Positions 44,294 through 53,740 of a DNA stretch of 64,000 nucleotides are shown one piece after another. The DNA comes from DASVHS01 sp035468985. GTDB taxonomy: Bacteria; Acidobacteriota; Thermoanaerobaculia; Gp7-AA8. Location: contig DATISF010000007.1 in NCBI GenBank assembly GCA_035468985.1, positions 62,001-126,000 on the forward strand, written 5' to 3'. The translations under genes were made by a program, and so were the position numbers. The notes below the pieces were generated by a model. It saw nothing but the letters and a program-made list of their open reading frames with translations, made no database searches and was not told where the DNA came from. Position 1 is the stretch's first letter. Each line of letters begins with the position of its first letter.

Positions 44294-45172
44294 TCAGTAC
44301 CCGACTCGCGGATCGACCACGTTCTCCAGCTCCTCTCCCCGCTCGAACCTCCGCCAATTCTCGATGAAGAACCGCATCGCCCGCTCGTGCGAGTCGGCGG
44401 CCCGGTCGGCGGTATGCGGCGAGATCAGCACGTTGTCCAGAGTCCAGAGCGGGTGGTCGGGCGGGAGGGGCTCGGTGGCGAACACGTCGAGCGCAGCGCC
44501 GCGGATTCGCTTTTCGCACAGCGCGTCGACGAGCGCGCACTCATCGACAACCGCGCCGCGGCTCACATTGATCAGCACGGAATGCGGCGGCATCCTGGCG
44601 ATCCGTTCGGCGCTCATGAGGCCGCGCGTTTCGGACGTGAGAGGGACGCACAGCACGACGTAGTCCGCTTCGAACGCCCTCGGGTCGGCGGCGCTGCGAC
44701 GGCTGGTGATGATCTTCATCGTCAGCGCATCGGCGCGCCGGGCGATGGCGCGGCCCGTTCCACCGAAGCCGATGATGCCGATGGTTTTTCCTTCCAGCCG
44801 CTCGACGATGTACGGCTCCCATCGATGCTCGGCCTGATTGCGAAATAGTCGGGGGAAATCCTTCGCGAACCACACCATCGCTCCGATCACGAACTCCGCG
44901 AGGGCATCGGCGTAGAGCCCGCGTGAGTTCGTGATGGTGATGGCCCCCAGCTCATCGAAAGGAAACGTGTCCACACCTGCACCGAGCGCGTGAATCCATT
45001 GCAGATGCGGCGCGTCGAGTCCGCGCAGGAGCGAACCGTAGCGCGGCGCCATGACGATGACGTCGGCCTCGCCCAACTCCGCAGGATCGGTCGTGGCGAC
45101 GAACTCGATCCCGGCTTCCGTCAGCAGATGCAACGCGGTGAATGTCGGAGGCGCGACCGCGACTAGCCGCAT
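44294..45172 (-). CDS. D-isomer-specific 2-hydroxyacid dehydrogenase family protein
   Basis: 292 residues; cytosolic NAD(P)-linked oxidoreductase that interconverts 2-oxo and D-2-hydroxy acids. Nucleotide-binding motif GFGGTGRAIA (~137-146), substrate-site Arg in INVSRGAVVDE, catalytic Glu in DVFATEPLP and His in LISPHTADRA are all present. Slightly short for the family (310-330), because the N-terminal half-domain is compact. ATG 45172 is four bases past the RND pump stop codon, so it is very probably co-transcribed with the efflux genes, an unusual partner. Substrate unknown; glyoxylate/hydroxypyruvate type is possible. Confidence 0.85.
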   Translation of the reverse strand: MRLVAVAPPTFTALHLLTEAGIEFVATTDPAELGEADVIVMAPRYGSLLRGLDAPHLQWIHALGAGVDTFPFDELGAITITNSRGLYADALAEFVIGAMVWFAKDFPRLFRNQAEHRWEPYIVERLEGKTIGIIGFGGTGRAIARRADALTMKIITSRRSAADPRAFEADYVVLCVPLTSETRGLMSAERIARMPPHSVLINVSRGAVVDECALVDALCEKRIRGAALDVFATEPLPPDHPLWTLDNVLISPHTADRAADSHERAMRFFIENWRRFERGEELENVVDPRVGY

Positions 45173-45175
45173 CGG

Positions 45176-48100
45176 CTAGAACGCTTCGACTGCTTCCGGC
45201 TCGGGGAGCGGCTCGACCTCGTGCAGCTCACCCGAGGGCTCTTCCTGCTTCGGCTTGCGCCGCAGCTTGTCCATATAGAGGAAGAACACGGGCGTGACGT
45301 AGAGCGTGAGCGTCTGCGAGAAGATCAGACCGCCGACGACGGCAAGTCCGAGCGGGCGGCGCGACTCCGCGCCTGCGCCCCAGCCGAGGGCGATCGGCAG
45401 CGTGCCCATGAGCGCGGCCATCGTCGTCATCATGATCGGCCGGAATCGCACCACGCACGCTTCGAAGATGGCGTCGTACGCATTCTTGCCGTTCTTCTGC
45501 GCCTCGATCGCGAAGTCGACCATCATGATGCCGTTCTTCTTCACCAGGCCGACGAGCATGATGATGCCGACGAACGCGTAGATCGACAGATCGACGCGGA
45601 ACAGGATCAGCGTGAGCAGCGCCCCGAATCCGGCGAAGGGCAATGCCGAAAGAATCGTCAGCGGATGAATGAAGCTCTCGTACAGGATGCCCAGCACCAT
45701 GTAGATCACGGCGATGGCGATGATCAGCAGGAGGCCGAGGCCCTGCAGCGAGGACTGGAACGCCTGGGCGGTGCCCTGGAAACTGCTGGTGACCGTGCCC
45801 GGCAACGTCGTCCTGGCGATGCCGTTGATCTCCTCGAACGCCTGACCGAGGGAGTATCCGGGCTTGAGCGCGAACGAGATGGTGACCGAAGGCAACTGTC
45901 CGGAGTGATTCACGGAGGTTGGGCCGAATGTCTTGGTGAGGGAAGCCACCGCGTCGAGCGGGATGAGCTGTCCCGACTTCGATCGCACGTACAGCATGGA
46001 AAGAGCGGCCGGGTTCGCCTGGAACTGCGGATCGAGCTCCATGATGACCTGGTACGTGTTGTTGGGGGCGTAGATCGTCGAGACCTGCCGTGTTCCGTAG
46101 GCGGAGTAGAGCGCGTCCTCAACCTGCATGGCGTCGAGGCCGAGCGACGCCGCCTTGTCGCGGTCGATGTCGACCATGACCGTCGGGTTCTTGATCAGCA
46201 GGTCCGTCGAGACGTCGCTGATGCCCGGCAACTGGCGCATTTTTTCGAGCATCTTCTCCGAGGCCGGATAGAGCACGTTGGTGTCGGAGGCCGACATCGT
46301 GTACTGGTAGCTCGATGCGCCGCCGCGGCCGCCGATCTGGATCGCCGGCGGGATCTGGATGTAGACGCGCACGCCGGGAATCGCATTCAGCTTCGGACGC
46401 AGCTGCGCGACGATGTCTTCGATCGAGTCCTTGCGCTCGCTCTTCCCCGTCGTGCGGATCGAGATGAAGCCCGAGTTGCCCGTTCCGCGGCCGCCGCCGA
46501 ATCGTGAGAAGAACGTAGCGACGTTCGGATTCTCCATGACCACTCTCATGGCCGCGAGCTGATGCCTCATCAGCTCGGAGTAGGCGAGGCCCTGCTGCGA
46601 TTCGATGGTGATCGAGATCTGGCCCTGATCTTCAGTGGGGATGAAACCCTTCGGCACGTAGCGGAAGAGCACGATCGTGGCCGCGAGCACGACGAGCGAT
46701 CCCATGAGCGTCGCGAACCGGTGGTTCAGAGCCACGCGCAGACCGTGCTCGTAGAAGGCGAGCATCCGGTCGAAGAACCGCTCGAAGGCATTGTAAAGGC
46801 GGCCGTGCGTCTCGCCTTTGTGCGCACGGAGGAAGCGCGCGCTGAGGAGCGGCGTCAGCGTGAGGGAGATGAAGCCGGAGACGAGAATGGCCGCGCCGAT
46901 CGTCACGGCGAACTCGTGGAACAGACGTCCGAGGATTCCTCCCATGAAGAGGACCGGGATGAAGACCGCGGCGAGCGAGATCGTCATCGACAGAATAGTG
47001 AAGCCGATCTCCTTCGAGCCCTTGAACGCCGCTTCCATGGGACGCTCGCCGGCCTCCATGTGGCGGACGATGTTCTCGAGCATGACGATGGCGTCGTCGA
47101 CCACGAAGCCGACGGCCAGCGTGAGCGCCATCAGCGACAGGTTGTCGAGCGAATAGTCGAGCAGATACAACACCACGAACGTGCCGATGATCGACATCGG
47201 CAGGGCGAGGCTGGGAATGACCGTCGCCGAGACGTTCCGCAGGAAGAGGAAGATCACCAGAATGACGAGGCAGAGCGTCAGCAGGAGCGTGAACTTCACG
47301 TCGTGCACCGAGTCGCGGATCGACTGCGCGCGGTCGCGGTGAATCTCCAGGTTCACCGACGCCGGCAACTGGTCGCGGAATTTCGGCAGCAGCTCGCGGA
47401 CGCGGTCGGAGACCTCGACGGTGTTCGTGCCGGGCTGCTTCTGAACCGCCAGGATCATGGCCCGCTTGTCCCTGAACCACGCCGCGCTCTGGTTGTCTTC
47501 AACGTCGTCGATCACATTGCCGAGCTCGCCGAGATGAACGGCGGCGCCGTTCCGATAGGCAACGGTGATGGGGCGATAGTCCTCGGCGCGCAGCAATTGC
47601 CCGTTCGCCTGAACGGTGTAATTCGTGTTCGGGCCGTACAGGATGCCGGTCGGCAGATTGACGTTGCTGTTGCGGATGGCGGTGGCCACTTCGTCGACCC
47701 CGATGCCCCGCGTGGCCAGCTGACGCGGGTCGAGCCGGACGCGGACGGCGTACTTCGACGAGCCGAAGACCGAGACCTGCGCTACGCCCTGCACCGTCGA
47801 GATGCGCTGGGCCATCATCGTGTCGGCGTACTCGTTCAGCTCGTACAAAGGCATCGTTTCCGACGTGATTGCGAGGAAGAGCACCGGCGAGTCGGCGGGG
47901 TTGACCTTGTTGTATGACGGCGGGGCCGGCATGTTCGGGGGAAGCTGACGCGCGGCGGAGGCGATGGCCGCCTGGACGTCCTGCGCCGCCGCGTCGATGT
48001 TGCGCGAGAGGTTGAACTGCATCGTGACCGAGGTCGAGCCGAGAGAGCTCGAGGAGGTCATCGAATCGAGTCCGGCGATCGTCGAGAAGCGCCGCTCGAG

Positions 48101-48298
48101 AGGCGTGGCCACCGACGAGGCCATCGTCTCCGGGCTCGCGCCCGGCAGCGACGCGGAAACCTGGATCGTCGGGAAGTCGACGTTCGGCAGATCGCTCACC
48201 GGCAACTGCTGATAGGCCATGATGCCGAAGAGCAGGATTGCCACCATGACCAGCGTGGTCATGACCGGGCGTTTGATAAAGATGGCTGAGATGTTCAT
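45176..48298 (-). CDS. RND efflux pump inner-membrane subunit (AcrB/MdtB-like)
   Basis: 1040 residues, normal for HAE-type RND pumps, which expel drugs or lipophilic compounds using the proton gradient. Begins MNISAIFIKRPVMTTLVMVA (first helix), shows the large periplasmic loops after helices 1 and 7 and the proton-relay pair in GFVVDDAIVMLENI (helix 4) with the essential Lys in GLVKKNGIMMVDFA (helix 10). The QGLAYSELMRHQ and GPNTNY segments recall MdtB/MuxB-type pumps, so an asymmetric or multidrug role is possible. It lies 15 bases after the membrane-fusion gene and 3 before the dehydrogenase gene. Confidence 0.95.
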   Translation of the reverse strand: MNISAIFIKRPVMTTLVMVAILLFGIMAYQQLPVSDLPNVDFPTIQVSASLPGASPETMASSVATPLERRFSTIAGLDSMTSSSSLGSTSVTMQFNLSRNIDAAAQDVQAAIASAARQLPPNMPAPPSYNKVNPADSPVLFLAITSETMPLYELNEYADTMMAQRISTVQGVAQVSVFGSSKYAVRVRLDPRQLATRGIGVDEVATAIRNSNVNLPTGILYGPNTNYTVQANGQLLRAEDYRPITVAYRNGAAVHLGELGNVIDDVEDNQSAAWFRDKRAMILAVQKQPGTNTVEVSDRVRELLPKFRDQLPASVNLEIHRDRAQSIRDSVHDVKFTLLLTLCLVILVIFLFLRNVSATVIPSLALPMSIIGTFVVLYLLDYSLDNLSLMALTLAVGFVVDDAIVMLENIVRHMEAGERPMEAAFKGSKEIGFTILSMTISLAAVFIPVLFMGGILGRLFHEFAVTIGAAILVSGFISLTLTPLLSARFLRAHKGETHGRLYNAFERFFDRMLAFYEHGLRVALNHRFATLMGSLVVLAATIVLFRYVPKGFIPTEDQGQISITIESQQGLAYSELMRHQLAAMRVVMENPNVATFFSRFGGGRGTGNSGFISIRTTGKSERKDSIEDIVAQLRPKLNAIPGVRVYIQIPPAIQIGGRGGASSYQYTMSASDTNVLYPASEKMLEKMRQLPGISDVSTDLLIKNPTVMVDIDRDKAASLGLDAMQVEDALYSAYGTRQVSTIYAPNNTYQVIMELDPQFQANPAALSMLYVRSKSGQLIPLDAVASLTKTFGPTSVNHSGQLPSVTISFALKPGYSLGQAFEEINGIARTTLPGTVTSSFQGTAQAFQSSLQGLGLLLIIAIAVIYMVLGILYESFIHPLTILSALPFAGFGALLTLILFRVDLSIYAFVGIIMLVGLVKKNGIMMVDFAIEAQKNGKNAYDAIFEACVVRFRPIMMTTMAALMGTLPIALGWGAGAESRRPLGLAVVGGLIFSQTLTLYVTPVFFLYMDKLRRKPKQEEPSGELHEVEPLPEPEAVEAF

Positions 48299-48313
48299 GT
48301 TCGCGGTCCGCGG

Positions 48314-49393
48314 CTATAGCGACTGCTTGATCTCCACCTTGCTCTTCGGGGTCAGCCGGATCTGTCCGTCGGTCACGACAGTCTCACCGGCGGCGATGCC
48401 GTTGTCGATGATGGTCTGCTGCTCGACTTCCTGTCCGACCTTGACCGGCCGCATCTCCACACCATTGTCTCTCTTGACGACGTAGACGTACTGCCCACGC
48501 TGCCCGGTCTGCACCGCCTGGGCCGGAACGACCACGACGTTCGGCCGGTCGGAAAGGGTGACGGCAACGTTCACGAACTGGCCGGGCCAGAGCGAGCGGT
48601 CATCGTTCTGGAATGTGGCCTTCAGCGTGATCGTGCCGGTGGTCGGATCGACCGCGTTGTCGACGAACGTGAGTTTCCCGGTCGCCCTGCGCTTGCTGCC
48701 GGGCTGTTCTGCCGAAACGGGGACGCTGCGCAGGCCGGCGGCGCGCAACGCGGCGAGGTCGCGCTCGGGGAGCGCGAACTGAACGTAAACGGGGTGCACC
48801 TGATTGATGACGAGCAGCGGTGTCGCGTCGTTTGCACGGACGATGTTGCCGGCGTGAACCATGAGCGATCCGGTGCGGCCGTCGAGCGGAGAGCGAATCT
48901 CGCAGTAGGCGAGCTGAAGCCTTTCGGTTTCGACCGCCGCCCGGTCCGCCGCCGCGGACGCTTTCGCCGCCTCGGCTCCCGAGATGATCTTGTCGTAATC
49001 CTCGCGCGTGACGTAGTCCTTCTTGACGAGCTCCGCGTAACGCGTGCGCTCCGCTTCGGCATTGCGGAGCTGCGCTTCGTCTCGTGCCAGGTTGGCCTCA
49101 GCCTGCGCGAGCGCGGCCTGGTAAGGACGCGGATCGATCGTGAAAAGCATGTCCCCGCGGCGGACCTCATCGCCTTCGCGGAACCAGACGCGCGTCATCT
49201 GTCCGCCGACCAGCGCGCGTACGGCCACCGTCTGCAGTGGCTGCACGTTGCCGATCGCGGTGAGTTGCACCGGCATGTTCTTCTGCTGCGCGGTGGCCAC
49301 GGTGACCGGCACGCGGTCATCGGGCGGTTTGCTTTTGTGGCCGCCGCAGGCGGACAGGATGGCCAGACTGAGGATCAGCGTTCGTTTCATCAT
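48314..49393 (-). CDS. RND periplasmic adaptor (membrane fusion) lipoprotein
   Basis: 359 residues from ATG 49393, whose ATGA overlaps the stop codon of the outer-membrane channel gene; translation is therefore coupled. Lipobox LSAC at ~14-17 makes it a lipid-anchored periplasmic adaptor that bridges pump and channel. Lipoyl half-motifs (VRALVGGQMTRVWFREGDEV early, SPLDGRTGSLMVHAGNIV later) flank an alpha-helical hairpin (~95-165); a beta-barrel domain and a C-terminal membrane-proximal domain follow. The family is AcrA/MdtA. Longer upstream reading of the frame is only a shadow of the neighbouring gene. Confidence 0.93.
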   Translation of the reverse strand: MMKRTLILSLAILSACGGHKSKPPDDRVPVTVATAQQKNMPVQLTAIGNVQPLQTVAVRALVGGQMTRVWFREGDEVRRGDMLFTIDPRPYQAALAQAEANLARDEAQLRNAEAERTRYAELVKKDYVTREDYDKIISGAEAAKASAAADRAAVETERLQLAYCEIRSPLDGRTGSLMVHAGNIVRANDATPLLVINQVHPVYVQFALPERDLAALRAAGLRSVPVSAEQPGSKRRATGKLTFVDNAVDPTTGTITLKATFQNDDRSLWPGQFVNVAVTLSDRPNVVVVPAQAVQTGQRGQYVYVVKRDNGVEMRPVKVGQEVEQQTIIDNGIAAGETVVTDGQIRLTPKSKVEIKQSL

Positions 49394-50778
49394 TTCAGCG
49401 GTTGCAGAGTTCCTGTGTCGTGCGCGAGCTGCGCAACGGAGAGAAACCAATCGGTGCGGGCCTGAACTTCCTGGGCCCGCGCACTTTCCAGTGCCGCCTC
49501 AGCCGTGAGGAGGTCGAGGATACTGCCGACGCCCGATCGATAGCGACTGGTGGCCACATCGGCCGACTGCTGGGCGCTGGTCAGGAGGTCGCGCGCGGTG
49601 GCCAGCCGCTGTTCGGCGGTCTGGAGAGCGAAGAAGCTGGTCCAGACCTGCAGATTGACCTGCTGCTCGAGCGCGCGGACATCTTCGCGGGCGATCTGTG
49701 CGTCTGCCTCGGCCTGGCGCACATCATAGATGTTGCGAAATCCGGTGAAGACGGGCCAGCGCAGCGCGACGCCGATCGAGTACGGCGTGGTCGAGTTGCC
49801 GCCGCTCGCATGGGAGCGCGCGACGCTGCTGGAGAAATTCACCGTCGGCAGAAACGAGGACCGCACCTCACGCACCCGCACCCGAGCCGCCTCGGCCGTC
49901 GCGCGGACGGCGGCAAGATCGGGCCGGTCGGCGATTGCGCGGCTGATGAGCGCGTCGACCGCCTCTCGCGTCTGCCGGGCCGGAACTTCGACGGGAAGCT
50001 CGCCGAAATCGAATCGCGCTGTCGCCGGAAGTCCCATGGTCGTGGCGAGCTCACCTTCGATCGTGTGCAGACTCCCTTCGATCGACTCGCGATTCAGTTG
50101 CGCCTGCGAGTACGCCGTGCGCGCCTGCAGCACGTCGGCGATCGTGGCCACACCCGCGTTGTGCCTCGCTTCAGCGGCGTCGAGCGATGTCTGACGCTCC
50201 TTCAGCGTGGCGTCCTGCGCCGCGAGCAGCGCACGCGCGTCGAGATAGCTGTAGTACGCCTGCTCGGTCCGCAGGATCACGTCCTGAATGGCCTGGTTGT
50301 GAAGGAGATTGGAGGCGATGAGCGCTTGACGCGCGCCTTCCACCGAAGCTTCGCGGCCGCCGAAGTCGAACAGAAGTTCGTTGAGCGAAGCCGACGGACC
50401 ATAGGTCGTCTGTGCCGGCGATTGCGACTCGCGGCTGCGGAAAATCTGCGCCCCGGCGTTGATGTCCGGCAGGTACGCCGACTCGCGGCTGCCGAGGAGT
50501 GCTTCGGCGGAGCGAGCCTGAAGCCAGGCGATGCGAGTGGTCGGGTTGTTCGACAGCGCGACATCGACGACGTCGGCCAGCGAGAGCCGCATGCCCGGCG
50601 CGAAGTTCGCGGGAAGCACGAGATCCTCGCGCGATTGCGGGGTCGCCGGCTGCAAGGTGTCGGCAGGAGGATTCCACGCCGCCGCGGGGGCGGGTGAGGT
50701 ACCGACGGTGCGGTGCGTCGCGCAGGCGGTCAGCAGCAGGAGAATGAGACCGCATGTCCGGATGACCTGTGGCTTCAC
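49390..50778 (-). CDS. TolC-like outer-membrane efflux channel lipoprotein
   Basis: 462 residues from GTG 50778, whose GTGA overlaps the tetR stop codon. N-terminus VKPQVIRTCGLILLLLTAC carries a lipobox, as in OprM-type channels. Two outer-membrane-efflux-protein halves (~60-245 and ~265-455) with long helices, for example LNRESIEGSLHTIEGELATT and ALESARAQEVQARTDW, and the barrel strand segment SIGVALRWPVFTGF. Forms the trimeric exit duct for the RND pump downstream. An apparent extension through tetR in another frame is not real. Confidence 0.92.
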   Translation of the reverse strand: MKPQVIRTCGLILLLLTACATHRTVGTSPAPAAAWNPPADTLQPATPQSREDLVLPANFAPGMRLSLADVVDVALSNNPTTRIAWLQARSAEALLGSRESAYLPDINAGAQIFRSRESQSPAQTTYGPSASLNELLFDFGGREASVEGARQALIASNLLHNQAIQDVILRTEQAYYSYLDARALLAAQDATLKERQTSLDAAEARHNAGVATIADVLQARTAYSQAQLNRESIEGSLHTIEGELATTMGLPATARFDFGELPVEVPARQTREAVDALISRAIADRPDLAAVRATAEAARVRVREVRSSFLPTVNFSSSVARSHASGGNSTTPYSIGVALRWPVFTGFRNIYDVRQAEADAQIAREDVRALEQQVNLQVWTSFFALQTAEQRLATARDLLTSAQQSADVATSRYRSGVGSILDLLTAEAALESARAQEVQARTDWFLSVAQLAHDTGTLQPLK

Positions 50779-51392
50779 TTTCCCCTCCGCTTCAACCCAT
50801 TGACGAACAGATCCGCAATGAGCTGCGCATCGTCTTCGACGGGCCGGGGTGACTCCGTCAGAAGCCGCTGATTCATGATCGCCAGGTTGGAATCGACGAA
50901 CATCGCCGCGACGCCCTCGGCATGCACGTCGCGGAACGTCTTGCGGTCGATGCCGTCGCGGATCACGCGCGCCGTCCCCTCGACCAGCCGCCGGTAGCGG
51001 TCGCCCTGGTAGCGGCTGCTCTGAACGCGCGTGACTTCGCGCTCGTACAGCAGGATGCGGAACAGGTCGCGCCGCTCGTCGAAGTAGGCGAGATAGCGCA
51101 GCGAATACGTCTGCAGCTTCCGGTCTGGTGAAGCGTCGCCGCGGAAGATCTCCTCCATCTTCGCGATCATCGGATCGAGCGACGAGTTCTTCACGTCGTC
51201 GAGCAGCTCCTGCTTGTCGCGGTAGTGGAGGTAGATCGTGCCCTTGGCGATTCCCGCCTCCTGGGCGACGCGATCCATCGTCACGCTGCCGAGGCCTTCG
51301 CGGCACATGAGCTGGATGACTGCCTGCTGGATGCCCTGGCGTTTGAACGACTGCCAGAGGTCGTCCGGCGCGGTGACCTTTCGGGCTGCCAT
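50775..51392 (-). CDS. TetR/AcrR family transcriptional regulator
   Basis: 205 residues. The N-terminal helix-turn-helix (~20-65) reads QAVIQLMCREGLGSVTMDRVAQEAGIAKGTIY in two parts, typical of TetR repressors; the C-terminal ~75-205 is the ligand-binding region. As first gene of the efflux operon, coupled by overlap to the channel gene, it most likely represses this operon and itself and is released by a pump substrate. A TATACCGAGCGGTCAA site lies just upstream over the probable -10 box. An almost identical palindrome precedes the PAS-GGDEF-EAL gene. Confidence 0.93.
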   Translation of the reverse strand: MAARKVTAPDDLWQSFKRQGIQQAVIQLMCREGLGSVTMDRVAQEAGIAKGTIYLHYRDKQELLDDVKNSSLDPMIAKMEEIFRGDASPDRKLQTYSLRYLAYFDERRDLFRILLYEREVTRVQSSRYQGDRYRRLVEGTARVIRDGIDRKTFRDVHAEGVAAMFVDSNLAIMNQRLLTESPRPVEDDAQLIADLFVNGLKRRGK

Positions 51393-51407
51393 GACCGTAG
51401 AGTCAAC

Positions 51408-51428
51408 TTTTTATACCGAGCGGTCAAT
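51408..51428 (-). promoter_or_regulatory. Candidate TetR operator and -10 box of the efflux operon
   Basis: ACCG-AG-CGGT palindrome (51415-51424) within TATACCGAGCGGTCAA. On the minus strand the adjoining TATAAA could be the -10 hexamer, so a bound repressor would cover the promoter. It lies 15 to 36 bases before the tetR start codon. Confidence 0.5.
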
Positions 51429-51437
51429 TCCGCGCGG

Positions 51438-52457
51438 TTACAAAGCTGTAGATCGTGGGCCCTCGTCCTCACGCCGGGCTTTCGCACTCCGGATCCAGCC
51501 CTTCCTGTGGAACCACAGCAGCAGCACGGCCGCGGTGGCCCCCATCAGTCCGATGGCGAAGGCATATCCGTGCAGCCAGTGCAGCTCGGGCATGTGCACG
51601 AAGTTCATCCCGTAGATGCCGGCGATCACGCCGATCGGCAGCATGATCGAGGAGAAGATCGTCAGCACCTTCATGATCTCGTTCGTGCGGTTGGCCACGA
51701 CCGAAAGGTAGGCCTCCATGGTGCTGGCCATCATGTCGCGCTCGACGTCGATCGTTTCGCTGACGCGGAACATGTGGTCGTAGACGTCGCGGAAATAGAT
51801 GAGGTGCTCCTGCTGGATGAATTGGGCGTCGCCGCGGGAGATCTGGTTGAGCAGCTCGCGCTGCGGCATGGAGTGGCGGCGGAGCACGTTGATGTCGCGC
51901 TTGAGATGGAGCAGCTCGTCCAGCTGATGCGGCTGCGCGTTCCTGAAAATCGAGTCCTGCAGGTCGTCGACGCGCTCCTCGATCTTCACCAGCAGCGGAA
52001 AATGCGCATCGACCATCTGATCGACGATGTTGTAGAGGAGGAAATCGGTCCCGTTGCCGATCATCCGGCGATCGCTCGGCAGCCGCGTGGCAACGTCGTC
52101 CACCGCGCTCAGCGGATCGCGATGGACGGTGAAGAGAAAGCCTTTGCTGAGAAACGCGGCCAGCTTGTTGGTCTGCGAGCCGTGCCTGCTGATGTCGACG
52201 TCCACGGCGCGGAAGACGAAGAAGTCGTACGTGCCGAAGGGGTCGTATTTCGGGAGCGTGTTCGCCGACAGCGCGTCTTCAGCGGCCAGTTCGTGAAATC
52301 CGAAACGCTGCTCGAGCAGCGGCTCGAGCTCCTCGTGCCGCGGATCCTCGATGTCCACCCACATCCGCTCGCCGCTCTGCGCGCTCCATTCGTCGATGAG
52401 CTGCGCGCCGCCCTGCCGGAGCTCGTCGCCGCGGAGGATCGACACGCGGTATTTCAT
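51438..52457 (-). CDS. corA: CorA family magnesium/cobalt transporter
   Basis: 339 residues from ATG 52457; a GTG nine bases upstream is the alternative. Inner-membrane pentameric channel for Mg2+ (or Co2+/Zn2+). A large cytosolic N-terminal funnel with long helices (~130-270) is followed by two membrane helices (~282-300 and ~315-332); the first ends in the signature YGMNF, whose GMN forms the selectivity filter. C-terminus basic and charged. A repeat unit (52466-52545) lies immediately upstream, and its AGGATGA is the only ribosome-site-like sequence before the start. Same strand as alanine dehydrogenase upstream. Confidence 0.92.
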   Translation of the reverse strand: MKYRVSILRGDELRQGGAQLIDEWSAQSGERMWVDIEDPRHEELEPLLEQRFGFHELAAEDALSANTLPKYDPFGTYDFFVFRAVDVDISRHGSQTNKLAAFLSKGFLFTVHRDPLSAVDDVATRLPSDRRMIGNGTDFLLYNIVDQMVDAHFPLLVKIEERVDDLQDSIFRNAQPHQLDELLHLKRDINVLRRHSMPQRELLNQISRGDAQFIQQEHLIYFRDVYDHMFRVSETIDVERDMMASTMEAYLSVVANRTNEIMKVLTIFSSIMLPIGVIAGIYGMNFVHMPELHWLHGYAFAIGLMGATAAVLLLWFHRKGWIRSAKARREDEGPRSTAL

Positions 52458-52465
52458 GACGTTCA

Positions 52466-52545
52466 CGTCATCCTGAGAGAAGCGAAGGATCTCACGTTAC
52501 GCATCCCGAGATCCTTCGCCGTCTGCGCGGCTCAGGATGACGTCA
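52466..52545. repeat. Paired TCATCCTGAG / GAAGGATCTC inverted repeat between ald and corA
   Basis: Arms GTCATCCTGAG and GCGAAGGATCTC are mirrored by GAGATCCTTCGC and CTCAGGATGAC, giving a long interrupted stem. One end supplies the TGA stop codon of ald; the other abuts the corA start. Related single units lie at 1012-1050 and 1158-1183. Confidence 0.75.
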
Positions 52546-53694
52546 TTCGCTCCTGCGGCTCGCCGGGAGGGCCGCCGCACGATTCATCAGGTCCGACAGC
52601 GGCGTGAACTGCCGGTTCTGCGACTCCGCCACGGCCCGATACGTGATCTGACCATCGAGCACATTCACTCCCTCGGCCAGCCCGCTGTTTTCGCGGACGG
52701 CGCGCTCGAATCCGAGGTTCGCCAGGATCCGAGTGAACGGCAGCGTGGCGTTGGTGAGCGCGATCGTCGACGTGCGCGGCACGGCGCCGGGCATGTTCGC
52801 AACGCAGTAATGCGTGACGCCATCGACTTCGAACGTCGGATGCGAATGAGTCGTCGCATGGACGCCTTCGACGCAGCCGCCCTGATCGATGGCCACGTCG
52901 ACGATGACCGAGCCCTTCTTCATCGTCTTCACCATGTCGCGCGTGACCAGCTTCGGCGCGGCCGCGCCGGGAATCAGCACGCCGCCGACCAGGACGTCGG
53001 CGTGACGCACGGCTTCGGCGATGTGCGCCTTGTTCGAGGCCAGCGTCTGCACCCGGCCGCCGAACACGTCGTCGAGGTAGCGCAGGCGATCGAGATTGTT
53101 GTCGAGGATCGTGACGCGCGCGCCGAGGCCGATGGCCATCTTCGCGGCGTTGATGCCGACCACCCCGCCGCCGACGATCACCACATCGCCCGGCAGCACG
53201 CCCGGCACACCGCCGAGGAGGATGCCTCGTCCGCCGTTCGGCTTCTGCAGGTAGAACGCTCCGATGTGCACCGACATGCGTCCCGCAACCTCGGACATCG
53301 GAGTGAGCAGCGGCAGCGATCCACTGCGGCCGGTGATGGTCTCGTAGGCGATACCTCTGGTCTTCTTCTTCAGCAGTGTGCTGGTCAGATCGGGAACGGG
53401 TGCGAGATGCAGGTAGGTGAAGAGGAGCTGGCCGTCCTTCATCCGCTTGAGATCGGCCTCGATGGGCTCCTTCACCTTCACGATCATGTCCGCGCCGCTG
53501 TAGACGCCGTCGGCATCCGCGAGGATCTGCGCGCCGGCGGCCTTGTACTCCTCGTCGGCGAAGCCGCTGCCGGCGCCGGCGCCCTTTTGAACGAGGACGT
53601 TGTGGCCGTCGGCAGTGAGATCGCGGACGCCGGAAGGCGTCATCCCAACGCGGAATTCGTTGTCTTTGATTTCAGTCGGTACGCCGATGCGCAT
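52543..53694 (-). CDS. ald: Alanine dehydrogenase
   Basis: 383 residues. Cytosolic enzyme that oxidises L-alanine to pyruvate and ammonia with NAD+ (reversible). Begins MRIGVPTEIKDNEFRVGMTP, typical of the family; pyruvate-site Lys and catalytic His are in VKVKEP and YLHLAP, the catalytic Asp region in VDVAIDQGG, and the NAD-binding motif is VIVGGGVVG. Its stop codon lies in the repeat at 52466-52545. The C-terminal ~12 residues are poorly conserved in type. It fits amino-acid use by a proteolytic organism. Confidence 0.95.
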   Translation of the reverse strand: MRIGVPTEIKDNEFRVGMTPSGVRDLTADGHNVLVQKGAGAGSGFADEEYKAAGAQILADADGVYSGADMIVKVKEPIEADLKRMKDGQLLFTYLHLAPVPDLTSTLLKKKTRGIAYETITGRSGSLPLLTPMSEVAGRMSVHIGAFYLQKPNGGRGILLGGVPGVLPGDVVIVGGGVVGINAAKMAIGLGARVTILDNNLDRLRYLDDVFGGRVQTLASNKAHIAEAVRHADVLVGGVLIPGAAAPKLVTRDMVKTMKKGSVIVDVAIDQGGCVEGVHATTHSHPTFEVDGVTHYCVANMPGAVPRTSTIALTNATLPFTRILANLGFERAVRENSGLAEGVNVLDGQITYRAVAESQNRQFTPLSDLMNRAAALPASRRSE

Positions 53695-53740
53695 TGCGAA
53701 TGTTCCCCCTTGTCAGCGGCGCGCATTCTAGTGCAAGGGG

